Below, piece by piece: positions 8,179-16,526 of a DNA stretch of 64,000 nt. The notes beneath the pieces were generated by a model. It searched no databases, was not told the DNA's origin, and worked only from the letters and a program-made list of their open reading frames with translations. A program made the position numbers and the translations under genes. This stretch comes from Arthrobacter pascens (lineage in GTDB: Bacteria > Actinomycetota > Actinomycetes > Actinomycetales > Micrococcaceae): contig NZ_JAFHKT010000112.1 of assembly GCF_017052465.1 (NCBI RefSeq), positions 1 to 64,000 on the forward strand, in the 5' to 3' direction. The first letter of the stretch is position 1, and the number at the start of each line of letters is the position of its first letter.

Positions 8179-10099
8179 CGCCGTTCCTCCCGTCGCCGCG
8201 GCGGCCCATGACGGTGCCTTCGGGAATCGCCGCATCAAACAGCCGCAACGCGAGGGCCAGGCGGGCTATTGCGACCTTGGACCTGCGGAACCTGATGGCC
8301 TCCTGGAGCGACAGCGTGTCCCGGACGGCCGTGGCGGACGCCACCGGCACAATACGCGCCGTGCGCTCCAGGTTCGGAGCGTGCCAGTAAATGGCGACAT
8401 CACTGAAGCCCTTCCGCTCGAAGACGCGCTTCCAGCCCCCCACCGTCCGTGGGCCTGAGCTGCGGAGCAGCGACCGGCTGACCTGGGCGCACACCCACCC
8501 GCCAGGCTCCACCGCTGCTGCCGCCTCCTCAAAAAGCCGGAGGTCAGGTGCAGAAAGCAGAACGACGTCGAAATCACCCGCCGCAGCACTCTGGCGGTCA
8601 GCTCCAATGCGGTCAGCTTCAATGCGGTCGGCTCCGATGCGGGCCGCGCCGGGGTCCAACAGGTGCAGTGCCGCCACCATATCCCGCCCCATGTCCCCGC
8701 CGTAGCCCAGGCTCCTGGGCTGCACCACGGGCAACAGGAAGCGCCAGTCGAGCAGCCTCCACAAGTGCAGGTTCAATTCCACCGGGCCTGCACGACCTGC
8801 TTCGGGAGCACTCGCAGGGCCGGGTGACGTGTGGCGCCAGACTATGTCCGTGGCCTGTCGCTGCACCTCGTCCTGCGGCTGCACAGCGTCAAGAACCCGG
8901 GCCTGGGGCAGACTGTCGGCCAGCTGCAGGTAGGCCTGCCTCCGGCCCTCCAGGATCTCGGCAGAATGTTCGCCCTTCCTCGCAAACATCACCTCACCCG
9001 GGGCATCCAGCACCAGGAGGACATCCGGATCCGGCACCAGGTAAAAGGCCATGGCATTGGTTATCCTGCCGAGCACGCTGTTGTCGGTTGAACCGGGCAG
9101 CACAGCATCGTAGGCAACACGGTCCATGAGCACCACCCGCCCACGAAGGGAGTGATACCGGGCGGCCAGTCCGCCGCGGACGAGTCGGAAAACCTTCTTA
9201 CCCAGCCGGCCGCCGGGGATCCGGCTGAGCCAGGCATCCCAGGGGCCCGCACCCCACATCCCCATGTACACATAGCTGCTGGGAAGGGGGACAGCTGGGC
9301 CAAGGCTCCGGAGCAGGGTGGTCTTGCCGGCGCCGTCCGGTGCCATGACCCCCACCACCGGTGCGCGGCCTCGCAGTCTCGGGGTGAGCAGGCGCTGGGC
9401 CCTGTTCGCCACGGCAAGGAGGCTGGGGCGCCGTTGAGCCGACATGGTCCATGCGGACCGCATGCGGGCCGCCATCGCGGGCACTTGGTCAAATCTGCCG
9501 GCCCGGACCAGGTTTAGCAATTGCCCCGCGGCGCCGGGGCCCACACGGCGGTCCAGGAATTCGGCTATCACGTCGCCGGTCGAGGCAGCCGACGCCGCCC
9601 TGCTCGCAATGCCGACGCGTTCCGGGCGGACCTCGCCTTTGTCCAGCACCAGGTGGAGCAGCTGCAGCCACGCCTGGTCTGCAGGATCCGGCAGCCAGAA
9701 CGGCCCGTTTCGGACGCGTCTGCTGAGGCACCCGGACGCCAGCGCGGTGCGCCACTGTTGATACGGGCCGAAGGAGATGTCGGATACGAAGTCCAGCTTC
9801 AGCCACAGGTCATCCGGGCCCGCATAGGCGAAATAAAACCGGTGGCTGCCGTGCCCGGACGCCAGGACGCGGCGAAAACCTATGCCGGCCATCAGGTGGT
9901 CAAGGCCCGGCAGCTGTTCCCTGGCGACCAGAATGTCCACGTCGCCTGAGGGGCGGGCAAGGTCGTGCTCGCCCCTCACCAGGAGCCATGGCAGACCGGA
10001 TCCGTCCAAGGCATCAAAGACCTTTGCCACGTCCGGATGCAGAACCGTGGGCAAGAGCCCCGGTTCATGCACGCTGTGGTGTCCCTCGTCCACAGTCAT
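8165..10099 (-). CDS. Nucleotidyltransferase-like / P-loop kinase / methyltransferase-like fusion protein
   Basis: A 644-residue multidomain protein. Residues 35-130 look like a nucleotidyltransferase fold (GDVDILV at 52-58 and LKLDFV near 100). Residues 248-425 are a thymidylate-kinase-like P-loop domain with GVMAPDGAGKTTLL at 250-263 and VVLMDR at 322-327. Residues 440-580 resemble a SAM-methyltransferase with a degenerate motif I (SLGYGGDM) and an EPGGWV strand. Between them lies a short repeat, RIGADRIEADRIGADR, encoded by near-identical 15-base units around 8600-8645. The start ATG 10099 has GGGAGGAACGG. It sits between a large membrane protein and an APH-fold kinase in the polysaccharide operon. 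The exact reactions are unknown. Confidence 0.7.
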   Translation of the reverse strand: MTVDEGHHSVHEPGLLPTVLHPDVAKVFDALDGSGLPWLLVRGEHDLARPSGDVDILVAREQLPGLDHLMAGIGFRRVLASGHGSHRFYFAYAGPDDLWLKLDFVSDISFGPYQQWRTALASGCLSRRVRNGPFWLPDPADQAWLQLLHLVLDKGEVRPERVGIASRAASAASTGDVIAEFLDRRVGPGAAGQLLNLVRAGRFDQVPAMAARMRSAWTMSAQRRPSLLAVANRAQRLLTPRLRGRAPVVGVMAPDGAGKTTLLRSLGPAVPLPSSYVYMGMWGAGPWDAWLSRIPGGRLGKKVFRLVRGGLAARYHSLRGRVVLMDRVAYDAVLPGSTDNSVLGRITNAMAFYLVPDPDVLLVLDAPGEVMFARKGEHSAEILEGRRQAYLQLADSLPQARVLDAVQPQDEVQRQATDIVWRHTSPGPASAPEAGRAGPVELNLHLWRLLDWRFLLPVVQPRSLGYGGDMGRDMVAALHLLDPGAARIGADRIEADRIGADRQSAAAGDFDVVLLSAPDLRLFEEAAAAVEPGGWVCAQVSRSLLRSSGPRTVGGWKRVFERKGFSDVAIYWHAPNLERTARIVPVASATAVRDTLSLQEAIRFRRSKVAIARLALALRLFDAAIPEGTVMGRRGDGRNGDDLH

Positions 10100-10135
10100 C
10101 CGTTCCTCCCTGATTCCAGACCCGAAATTGCCTGC

Positions 10136-12394
10136 CTATGGAGTTCCTGCAATTTGATATATCCGAACAGTTTCACTCTCGAACACCCGCGAAGCCCTAT
10201 TGTCGAAACTCAGGTCCCGCTCGAAGTTGGAAACCGTTCCGGACGGTGACAGCTTGGCCGCAGACTCGTCTTCGCGTTTATTATCCGAAATGACAACATA
10301 GACATTGGATGTGGGCTTGATGCTGTCAGCGTATTTCTCAATGTTTTCCGCATTGACCGGCCCCGTCAGATTCTTAATGAGGCCTGAAAGCGGCGCCACC
10401 CTGATTGTCCGGTAGTAATTCGGATAATTCGGTCCGATCAGCGTGGGGAAAAAGTAGCCCGGTTCGAAGATCACATCACCGGAACGGGCGCGGGAGTCTA
10501 TCCATTGGCTGGCAACCACATCGCCTTGCGGGATCCGGTGGTCCTCCTCCGGCTGGAAGTACACGACGCTGAACAGGAGTGCCATTGCGCTCAGGGAGGC
10601 AGTGGCTCCCAGCAGCGCCTTCCGCGTGCGCAGGGGTCCCGACCAGAACAGCCAGGCCACGCCGATGGCAAGCCACGGCAGGGCGAAGAGATAGATGCGG
10701 AGCCGCGCTTCTCCGCCGTAGGACTGGCCGAGCAGCCCGAATGCGGGGGCCACGGCCATCCACGCAACCATCAGCGTGGTCCGCACTTCACCCTGCATAA
10801 GGCGCCGGACGAATCCGGCGAGCGCCAGAACCCCCGTCAGGACCGACAGGAGCACGGCTGCACGGGCCATCCACCGGGTGGTCATCAACCAGGCCGCTGG
10901 ATCCGTGAATGTGTCACTTCGCGGTTGGTATCCGGCGTTGGCAAGGGGGTCGAATCCGGTGAACAGGCCATATTTTTGCTCTATGAAGCCAATGTTCGGA
11001 ATGAGATAAAGGAGGGTCATGACCACAAGCGCCGGCGCCAGCCACCGCGGCCGAAAGTATCCCAACAGGAAGAGCGGAACGAGCCCCAGGAGGGCCAGAT
11101 AAGGGGTCAGCTGGTGGCTCACGACGATCGCGGCCTGCAGGAGCAGCACGGCGACGATGGCGGTGACCCTCAGTGAGCGGCCAATAGGCCTATCGTACGA
11201 TTCAATCACCGGCAACTGGGGTCTCGTCAGGCGTTCTTCGAGTACCTGCACCACCATGATGGGCGTACTGCGCAGGAAGGTGAGCACAATGAGGCACATG
11301 GTCAGGTACAGCGTGTATCCAAATGCCTGCGGGGAGTAGTAATTCTGGTTGACCCAGTTGGCCAGGACGAACACCAGCGTCGCGGTCCAGTACACGCGGG
11401 GATTCCTGGAGAGTGCGCGGGCTATGGCCAGAACGGTGACGACGTTCAGGAGCGCGAACCCGATCTCCGCCCATGCGGCATAGTCCAGGGCGTCCCGGAG
11501 TCCGATCGTCTCTCCAAGGAACGCACTGCTCGCGAAGAAGCCCGGCCATCGGTTGTAGATATCCACGGACGGGTCCATCTGGCCCGTGGCGCCAATGAAG
11601 TCTGTCACCGCAATGTGCTTATAGCTCCACGGCAGGCGCGGCACGGCTGTCAGCAGGTTCGCCGACGCATAAAGCATGACGACCAGGCCCGAGACTGAGG
11701 CGATCAGGAACCGTGCACGGATTTCCCGCCGTGTTCCGATCCCCCAGATGCAGAGACCCAAAACCGCGGCCACGGCAAGGTACCAAGTGGCCGGGTATTT
11801 GGTCAGCAGGCCCCAGGTGTCCAGGTCCCCGGAACCGGTCATTGCGAGCGAGATGCCCCACATGATCAGGGCGGCTCCGAGGACCAACCAGGGCAGGAGT
11901 TCCCTCAGGCTCCGCTCACGCAGCCGGCCAAGCAGGCGCACCCGGTCCAGCGGGATCAACTGTCGCAGCGGACGCAACCGCCAATCGAACGGCCGGGAAC
12001 CGAACCCGTGGACGGCCGGGAACAGAACAATGGCTGCCGACGAGGCCACCAGTCCGGCCGCGGCCACAGGCCGCGGATGCCAGATGCCGGACCACGCCAT
12101 GAAAAATGCGAACACCGTGAAGAGCATGGCACTCGCCACAACAGTCCAGACCAACCGCGCTGCAGGGTCGGCGTCAGCAAGGCGGCTCACAAGGACCCAT
12201 CCCGGCAAGGCCAGGCACATGATGAGTTTGAAGGGCGCAAGAACTGGCCCGCCGGCGTCCAGCAGAATCAGGAGTGCTGCCATCAGGCCCAGGGCCCCGA
12301 TGACTCCATCCCACGACCGGAATGAATTCAGGGCCACCTCCCGGTAAATGAGCAGCCTCGACGTAACGACTTCCTCCTGCAATGACCGACTCAT
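10136..12394 (-). CDS. Large polytopic membrane protein, possible polysaccharide polymerase or GT-C glycosyltransferase
   Basis: 752 residues with about 13 or more predicted helices over residues 30-610, then a C-terminal soluble domain of about 130 residues (from QWIDSRARSGDVIFEPGYFF). An extracytoplasmic loop reads SYKHIAVTDFIGATGQMDPS and IYNRWPGFFA, a pattern seen in actinobacterial GT-C-like or O-unit polymerase-like proteins. I cannot assign a catalytic residue. Its place between a GT2 gene and the kinase fusion, opposite a Wzx-like flippase, makes a Wzy-type or lipid-linked sugar transferase role plausible. ATG 12394 is preceded by AGAAGGG. Confidence 0.65.
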   Translation of the reverse strand: MSRSLQEEVVTSRLLIYREVALNSFRSWDGVIGALGLMAALLILLDAGGPVLAPFKLIMCLALPGWVLVSRLADADPAARLVWTVVASAMLFTVFAFFMAWSGIWHPRPVAAAGLVASSAAIVLFPAVHGFGSRPFDWRLRPLRQLIPLDRVRLLGRLRERSLRELLPWLVLGAALIMWGISLAMTGSGDLDTWGLLTKYPATWYLAVAAVLGLCIWGIGTRREIRARFLIASVSGLVVMLYASANLLTAVPRLPWSYKHIAVTDFIGATGQMDPSVDIYNRWPGFFASSAFLGETIGLRDALDYAAWAEIGFALLNVVTVLAIARALSRNPRVYWTATLVFVLANWVNQNYYSPQAFGYTLYLTMCLIVLTFLRSTPIMVVQVLEERLTRPQLPVIESYDRPIGRSLRVTAIVAVLLLQAAIVVSHQLTPYLALLGLVPLFLLGYFRPRWLAPALVVMTLLYLIPNIGFIEQKYGLFTGFDPLANAGYQPRSDTFTDPAAWLMTTRWMARAAVLLSVLTGVLALAGFVRRLMQGEVRTTLMVAWMAVAPAFGLLGQSYGGEARLRIYLFALPWLAIGVAWLFWSGPLRTRKALLGATASLSAMALLFSVVYFQPEEDHRIPQGDVVASQWIDSRARSGDVIFEPGYFFPTLIGPNYPNYYRTIRVAPLSGLIKNLTGPVNAENIEKYADSIKPTSNVYVVISDNKREDESAAKLSPSGTVSNFERDLSFDNRASRVFESETVRIYQIAGTP

Positions 12395-12493
12395 GTGGCT
12401 GAACCCTTCTGGTCCGTTTGAAGAAAATGTGGGGAGACGCGAACGGGAACCTTGGGCGGTTCGGCGCCGCGAAAGACGGCCGCAGGACTCAGG

Positions 12494-13819
12494 TCATGAG
12501 CGGCGCTGCAGCAGGTAATTCAGGGGTCCGCGGGCAACCGCAAGCAGTTCCAGCCGCAGCACCTTGGCAAGCTGTGGATCCCAGGGATCGAAGGCACCCG
12601 TTCCGCCGGCAGTCGGTTCCACCGGATGATGCCGGGCGTTCGTCAGCAGCTGGCGGACCGCATGCGGCGTCCGCGCCAGGGCGAGCCGGGCAGTACGGGG
12701 GTTAAGAAGGATCTTCGTGAGCCATGCGCCCAATCCGCTGCCGTAGCTGCGTGCCTGGGCCTGCAGCTCCTCCAGGCCGTCGCGGTGACGGTGCCAGACG
12801 ATTGCTGAGGGATGGACCACCAACGGGTGGCCCGCAAGAATCACCCGGGTGAACATGTCGATATCTTCGCCTCCGCCGGTACGGGTCCCGGCCCCCAGAG
12901 CGGTGTCGAATCCGCCGAGGCTGAGAGCAGTTCGGCGGTCCAGCGCGAAATTGGCCCCGGTGCCGTAAGCACCGACGCAGAAGGGGAAGTTCGGAAGGTC
13001 GGCAGGAGGCGCGGCGAGGGAGTACACCTTTGGCGTGATGCTCTTGGACCAGCTCACCCGGTAATCGAAGTAGCCCTGGGCGCGCGACCGCACCTCCCCG
13101 GCCGGCACCAGCCCCGTGACGCAGGCCGTGCCAGGGGCACGTTCGAAGCCCGCGGCGATCTCCCGGAGCCAGGCGTGGTCCACCACGACGTCGTCGTCCG
13201 TAAATGCGACGATGTCCCCCCGGGCGTGCTCGAGCCCGGTGTTGCGCGCGTGGGACAGTCCCGGCACAGGCTCCTCGATCAGCCTGATGCGGGGATCCTG
13301 GAACTCCTCCCGCACCATGTCTTTGGTTTCGGTGCTTCGCGCCGCGTTGTCGACCACCAGAATGTCGTAGTCCGGGTAGTCGAGGCGGAGCAAAGCCTCG
13401 AGGGCACCGCGCAGCACGGAGGCCCGGTCCCTCGTGCAAATGATCACCGTGATGCGAGGAGCCGACACCGCGGCGGAAACCGGCTCGGCCTCGGGCAGCG
13501 CAGCCGTTGCCGAATCCAGTGTTGCCCGGTCCAGGACGCCTCCCGGCGCTTCAACATCTACGAAACCCCGCACGGATGAGCCTTCGCGCACCAGCAGCCG
13601 GGCACGCTCGTATCCCTCGGAATCCCGAAGCTTCAGGCTTTTGTGCCCGTTAAGGGAGGTGAGGTCCACGGCGCCAATCCACCGGGCTCCGGACCAGTCC
13701 GGGCGGACAGGGCTCTCCATCGCCCGCGGCAGTTCCAGGACGAGGTGCTCATGGCCCTCTTCCCGATGAAACGCGGCATCCAAGGGGTCGCTCACGTCAA
13801 AGCCCTCCACGACGTGCAC
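12494..13819 (-). CDS. GT2-family glycosyltransferase
   Basis: A 441-residue GT-A fold enzyme. The core lies after residue 120: ITVIICTRDRASVLRGALEA, ILVVDNAARSTETKDM, the DXD-type DDDVVV, and the acceptor-side GGEDIDMF. Residues 1-115 form an extra N-terminal domain without a family I recognise. The only plausible start is GTG 13819. The frame stays open upstream to a stop near 13907 without another canonical start. It heads the leftward polysaccharide operon (GT2, membrane protein, fusion, kinase). It is probably a rhamnosyl- or galactosyl-type transferase by general resemblance, but the substrate cannot be read. Confidence 0.85.
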   Translation of the reverse strand: MHVVEGFDVSDPLDAAFHREEGHEHLVLELPRAMESPVRPDWSGARWIGAVDLTSLNGHKSLKLRDSEGYERARLLVREGSSVRGFVDVEAPGGVLDRATLDSATAALPEAEPVSAAVSAPRITVIICTRDRASVLRGALEALLRLDYPDYDILVVDNAARSTETKDMVREEFQDPRIRLIEEPVPGLSHARNTGLEHARGDIVAFTDDDVVVDHAWLREIAAGFERAPGTACVTGLVPAGEVRSRAQGYFDYRVSWSKSITPKVYSLAAPPADLPNFPFCVGAYGTGANFALDRRTALSLGGFDTALGAGTRTGGGEDIDMFTRVILAGHPLVVHPSAIVWHRHRDGLEELQAQARSYGSGLGAWLTKILLNPRTARLALARTPHAVRQLLTNARHHPVEPTAGGTGAFDPWDPQLAKVLRLELLAVARGPLNYLLQRRS

Positions 13820-13997
13820 CCGCTGCCCCGCGAAGGTCTGCCCTGGCCCACGGGCTCTGCATGCGGCGCTGGAACTGCACTGGGTATGGACACGAGCCTC
13901 ACCGCTTCATAAGGTAGCGACTTCTGGAGACGCCGGCGGAATCCCCTTATCGGGCGACACCATCGGCAACTTGCGGCACTATCTGGCGTGTATCCGC

Positions 13998-14017
13998 GGC
14001 GACGATGCCTCGTCGCC
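13998..14017. repeat. Hairpin GGCGACGA-TGCC-TCGTCGCC
   Basis: A perfect 8-bp inverted repeat with a 4-base loop in the divergent region. No U-tract follows on either strand, so it is not a clear terminator. It could be a regulator site or a leader hairpin of the glycosyltransferase gene. Confidence 0.5.
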
Positions 14018-14083
14018 ACAGATAAGGCCTTGTGGGCTAAAAGCCTATGATTGGGCCCACTTAGTGTCACCAGTAGGGGATAC

Positions 14084-14106
14084 CTGTTTTTCGCAGCGAA
14101 AATCAG
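14084..14106. promoter_or_regulatory. Candidate operator, quasi-palindrome around TTTTCGC-A-GCGAAAA
   Basis: The central 15 bp (14088-14102) are a perfect palindrome. Flanking CTG and CAG extend it to 23 bp with one mismatch per arm. The AT-rich tails with a CG core are typical of helix-turn-helix dimer sites. It lies about 75 bp before a TTGACA box and 220 bp before uraD. The regulator is unknown. Confidence 0.5.
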
Positions 14107-14211
14107 CTTTCACCACTTGGTTTGCAACAATGCAGGGCTAGGTATTGGCCCGGGCTCTCTTGACATTGCCGGGGCCGTTCCGCTTCACTATTACGTATGC
14201 TGAAATAACAG

Positions 14212-14226
14212 TTCCATGATGCGGAA
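14212..14226. promoter_or_regulatory. Candidate operator TTCC-N7-GGAA before uraD
   Basis: TTCCATGATGCGGAA, centred about 110 bp before the uraD start and downstream of the TTGACA box. Short TTCC/GGAA arms with a 7-bp spacer resemble sites of IclR-type purine regulators, but the arms are short and chance is possible. Confidence 0.3.
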
Positions 14227-14328
14227 GATCGAAGCTCCAGATGGAGTTCCGGTCTCGCCGGGAGAAGACCCGGCATCCCGCATAGCCGTCACCGTGGATG
14301 CCAGCACCAGCACGAGGGATCATCAAGC

Positions 14329-14826
14329 ATGAAGCTTGCCGAATTCAATGAAGCGGACCGCGACGACGCCAGTGCGGTCCTCCGCCCCTGCATCGACGTC
14401 CAGCGCTGGGTGGACCAGATCGCCGATGCCCGCCCCTTCGCCTCCGGCGATGCGCTGCTCGGCTTTGCCCGTGACGCCGCCTCGCCGTTCACTCCGGACG
14501 AGGTCGACGCCGCCTTGGCGCACCACCCCCGGATCGGTGAACGCCCGACGGCGGCAACCGCGGAGGCGTCCATGTCCCGTTCGGAGCAGGCCGGCGTCGA
14601 CCCTGCGGACGCGGCGGCCGCGGAGGCACTGGCTGCCGGAAACCGCGCGTATGAGGAGAAGTTCGGCCGCGTTTTCCTGATCCGCGCAGCCGGCCGCACG
14701 GCACCGGAAATCCTGGCCGCACTGAACGAGCGGCTGGCCAACAGCCCCGCCCAAGAAGACGTCATTGTGGCGCAGCAACTGCGCGAGATCGCCCTGCTGC
14801 GTCTCGAAGGAGTGATCAGCGAATGA
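14329..14826 (+). CDS. uraD: 2-oxo-4-hydroxy-4-carboxy-5-ureidoimidazoline (OHCU) decarboxylase
   Basis: The third step of urate oxidation: decarboxylates OHCU to S-allantoin in the cytoplasm. 165 residues, the normal family length, all helical. The family active-site motif appears as HHPRIGERP, with the catalytic His before PRIG. The N-terminal KLAEFNEADRDDASAVLRPC is also typical. ATG 14329 has GAGGGA 11 nt upstream. The stop overlaps the uraH start (ATGA), so the two are coupled. Uricase, which makes the first substrate, is not in the window. Confidence 0.93.
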   Translation: MKLAEFNEADRDDASAVLRPCIDVQRWVDQIADARPFASGDALLGFARDAASPFTPDEVDAALAHHPRIGERPTAATAEASMSRSEQAGVDPADAAAAEALAAGNRAYEEKFGRVFLIRAAGRTAPEILAALNERLANSPAQEDVIVAQQLREIALLRLEGVISE

Positions 14827-15161
14827 GTGTTTCCCACGTCACCACGCACATTTTGGACACCGGCGCCGGACGCCCGGCGGCGGGCGTCGCCGTCGTGCTT
14901 TACGCCAGCGACGGCGGCCGCTGGACACAGCTGGCGAGCAGCACCACCGATGCGGACGGCCGCGCGAAGGACCTCGGCCCCGAGGAACTGGCCCCGGGCA
15001 ACTACCGGCTCAACTTCGCCACCGGCGACTACTACGCCGGCAGCGGCACTACAACGTTCTTTCCCGAGGTGGACCTCGTCTTCGAGGTGACCGGCCCCGA
15101 GCACTACCACGTGCCGCTGCTGCTGAGCCCGTTCGCCTACTCCACCTACCGCGGAAGCTGA
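14823..15161 (+). CDS. uraH: 5-hydroxyisourate hydrolase
   Basis: A transthyretin-like hydrolase that opens 5-hydroxyisourate to OHCU, the step before uraD. 112 residues. The family markers are the N-terminal HVTTHILDTGAGRPAAGV, the internal YYHVPLL-like EHYHVPLLLSPFAYSTY, and the C-terminal YRGS signature that closes the active site. Overlaps uraD by 4 bp and is followed 10 bp later by the FAH-family gene, so the three form one transcription unit. Confidence 0.95.
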   Translation: MSVSHVTTHILDTGAGRPAAGVAVVLYASDGGRWTQLASSTTDADGRAKDLGPEELAPGNYRLNFATGDYYAGSGTTTFFPEVDLVFEVTGPEHYHVPLLLSPFAYSTYRGS

Positions 15162-15171
15162 AAGGACAAGC

Positions 15172-16029
15172 ATGCGGCTGATGCGCATTGGCACAACCGG
15201 GAACGAGATCCCGGTCATCATCGACGACGAGGGGAAGGCGCATGACCTGAGGCCCGTCACCGCCGACATCGACGGCGCCTTCCTGGAAACTTGGGCGCAT
15301 CGGCTGGACGACCTTGACCTGACGGGCCTGCCGCCCGTCTCCGTCGAGGGCAAACGGATCGGCGCCCCCATTGCCCGCCCGTGTGCGGTGATCGGCGTCG
15401 GGCTGAACTACGCCGCGCACGCCGCCGAGTCGGGCCTCCCGGCGCCGGAGCGGCCCATCATCTTCTTCAAGCATCCCAACACCGTGGTGGGGCCCAACGA
15501 CGACGTCGTGATCCCACCCGGCGCCCAGCGCGTTGACTGGGAGGTGGAGCTCGGGGTGGTGATCGGCCAGCGGGCCAGCTACCTGGAGTCGGACACCGCA
15601 GCCGCTGCCTGCATCGCAGGGTACGTGCTGTCCAACGACGTCTCAGAGCGCGAGTACCAGCTGGAACATTCCGGGCCGCAGTGGTCGCTGGGCAAGTCCT
15701 GCCCCACGTTCAACCCGCTGGGCCCGTGGCTGGTACCAGCCGCCTCGACGGACGCCGGCAGCATCGAGCTCGCATCCTGGGTCAACGACGAGCCGCGGCA
15801 GAAAAGTTCGACCCAGGACATGGTCTTCGGCGCGGCCGAGCTGGTCCGCCGGCTCTCGCAGTACATGGTGCTCGAGCCCGGTGACCTGATCACCACCGGC
15901 ACTCCGGCCGGTGTAGCGCTCTCCGGCCGCTACCCGTACCTCAAGAACGGGGACGTGATGCGGATGTCCGGCGGCCGAGTGCTGGGCGAGCAGCGGCAGC
16001 GGCTGGTGGACGTTTCTGTTCTGGTCTGA
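15172..16029 (+). CDS. Fumarylacetoacetate-hydrolase-family protein, candidate ureidoglycolate lyase
   Basis: 285 residues with the FAH fold. After a short N-terminal domain (1-70) come GVGLNYAAHAAES, the metal site DWEVELGVVIG, NDVSEREYQ, GPWLVP and ITTGTPAGVA. The family covers lyases, isomerases and hydrolases acting on 2-keto acids, and the sequence alone does not fix the substrate. Some FAH-family enzymes split ureidoglycolate to glyoxylate and urea. Location in one operon with uraD and uraH makes that the best guess. Allantoinase and allantoate enzymes are absent here. Confidence 0.8.
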   Translation: MRLMRIGTTGNEIPVIIDDEGKAHDLRPVTADIDGAFLETWAHRLDDLDLTGLPPVSVEGKRIGAPIARPCAVIGVGLNYAAHAAESGLPAPERPIIFFKHPNTVVGPNDDVVIPPGAQRVDWEVELGVVIGQRASYLESDTAAAACIAGYVLSNDVSEREYQLEHSGPQWSLGKSCPTFNPLGPWLVPAASTDAGSIELASWVNDEPRQKSSTQDMVFGAAELVRRLSQYMVLEPGDLITTGTPAGVALSGRYPYLKNGDVMRMSGGRVLGEQRQRLVDVSVLV

Positions 16030-16056
16030 CGCGGCCCGGACAGTAGGCTAGATGGC

Positions 16057-16479
16057 ATGGCCTCTGACGACCCCACCCCCGAACGGCGCGAAATCCCTGA
16101 ACGGCGCGAGATCACCGTACGACGCGCCCCCAAGTACGTCCCGTTCCTGATTCTGGGCGGGCTCGTGGGCATTGCCGTGGCGGCAGTCGTCGCCTATGCG
16201 CTGCCGGGCAACGCCACCTACGACCCCGGCACCGTCTTCGGCTTCTTCATGGTCCTGTGCGGGGCCGGCGGTGTGATCCTCGGCGCAATTGCGGCGCTGA
16301 TCCTGGACCGGCTGAGCGTCAGGCGGGCGCGGCAGGGCGTCGTCGAGGCTGTCCCGGAGGCTGGGCCCGAGGCCGGGCCGCCCCTTCCTGACGCGGAACA
16401 GCCCGGGCGTGGCACGGACGAGCACCCTGCTCCCGGGCACCGGCAGGACAACGGCAACGAGCCGGGCCTCCGGTCATAA
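16057..16479 (+). CDS. Small membrane protein before purF
   Basis: 140 residues. The cytoplasmic head is Arg/Glu-rich and contains a repeated RREI. Two helices follow (about 30-53, FLILGGLVGIAVAAVVAYAL; 65-92, GFFMVLCGAGGVILGAIAAL), then a Pro/Glu/Gly-rich tail. I do not recognise a function. Small two-helix proteins of this kind commonly precede purF in Micrococcaceae. It ends 47 bp before purF and may share its transcript. Confidence 0.7.
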   Translation: MASDDPTPERREIPERREITVRRAPKYVPFLILGGLVGIAVAAVVAYALPGNATYDPGTVFGFFMVLCGAGGVILGAIAALILDRLSVRRARQGVVEAVPEAGPEAGPPLPDAEQPGRGTDEHPAPGHRQDNGNEPGLRS

Positions 16480-16526
16480 ACCGGCCGCCGGAAGTTCCCT
16501 ACCCGATGACGTGAGATAATCGACCA

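Larger units (their letters stand above)
13820..14328. other. Divergent intergenic region between polysaccharide and urate genes
   Basis: About 510 bases without a supported gene. It carries a GC hairpin at 13998-14017, a 23-bp quasi-palindrome at 14084-14106, a consensus-like TTGACA at 14160-14165 pointing towards uraD, and TTCC-N7-GGAA at 14212-14226. This density suggests regulated transcription of uraD, and possibly of the leftward operon as well. Confidence 0.5.

Noticed and set aside
7102..8211. 369-residue plus-strand open frame
   Set aside because: Opposite strand of the APH-fold kinase, whose catalytic motifs are intact. No domain in the forward reading.
14289..15371. 360-residue minus-strand open frame over uraD and uraH
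   Set aside because: Shadow of two well-supported enzymes. The text is Ser/Arg/Ala-rich without motifs.
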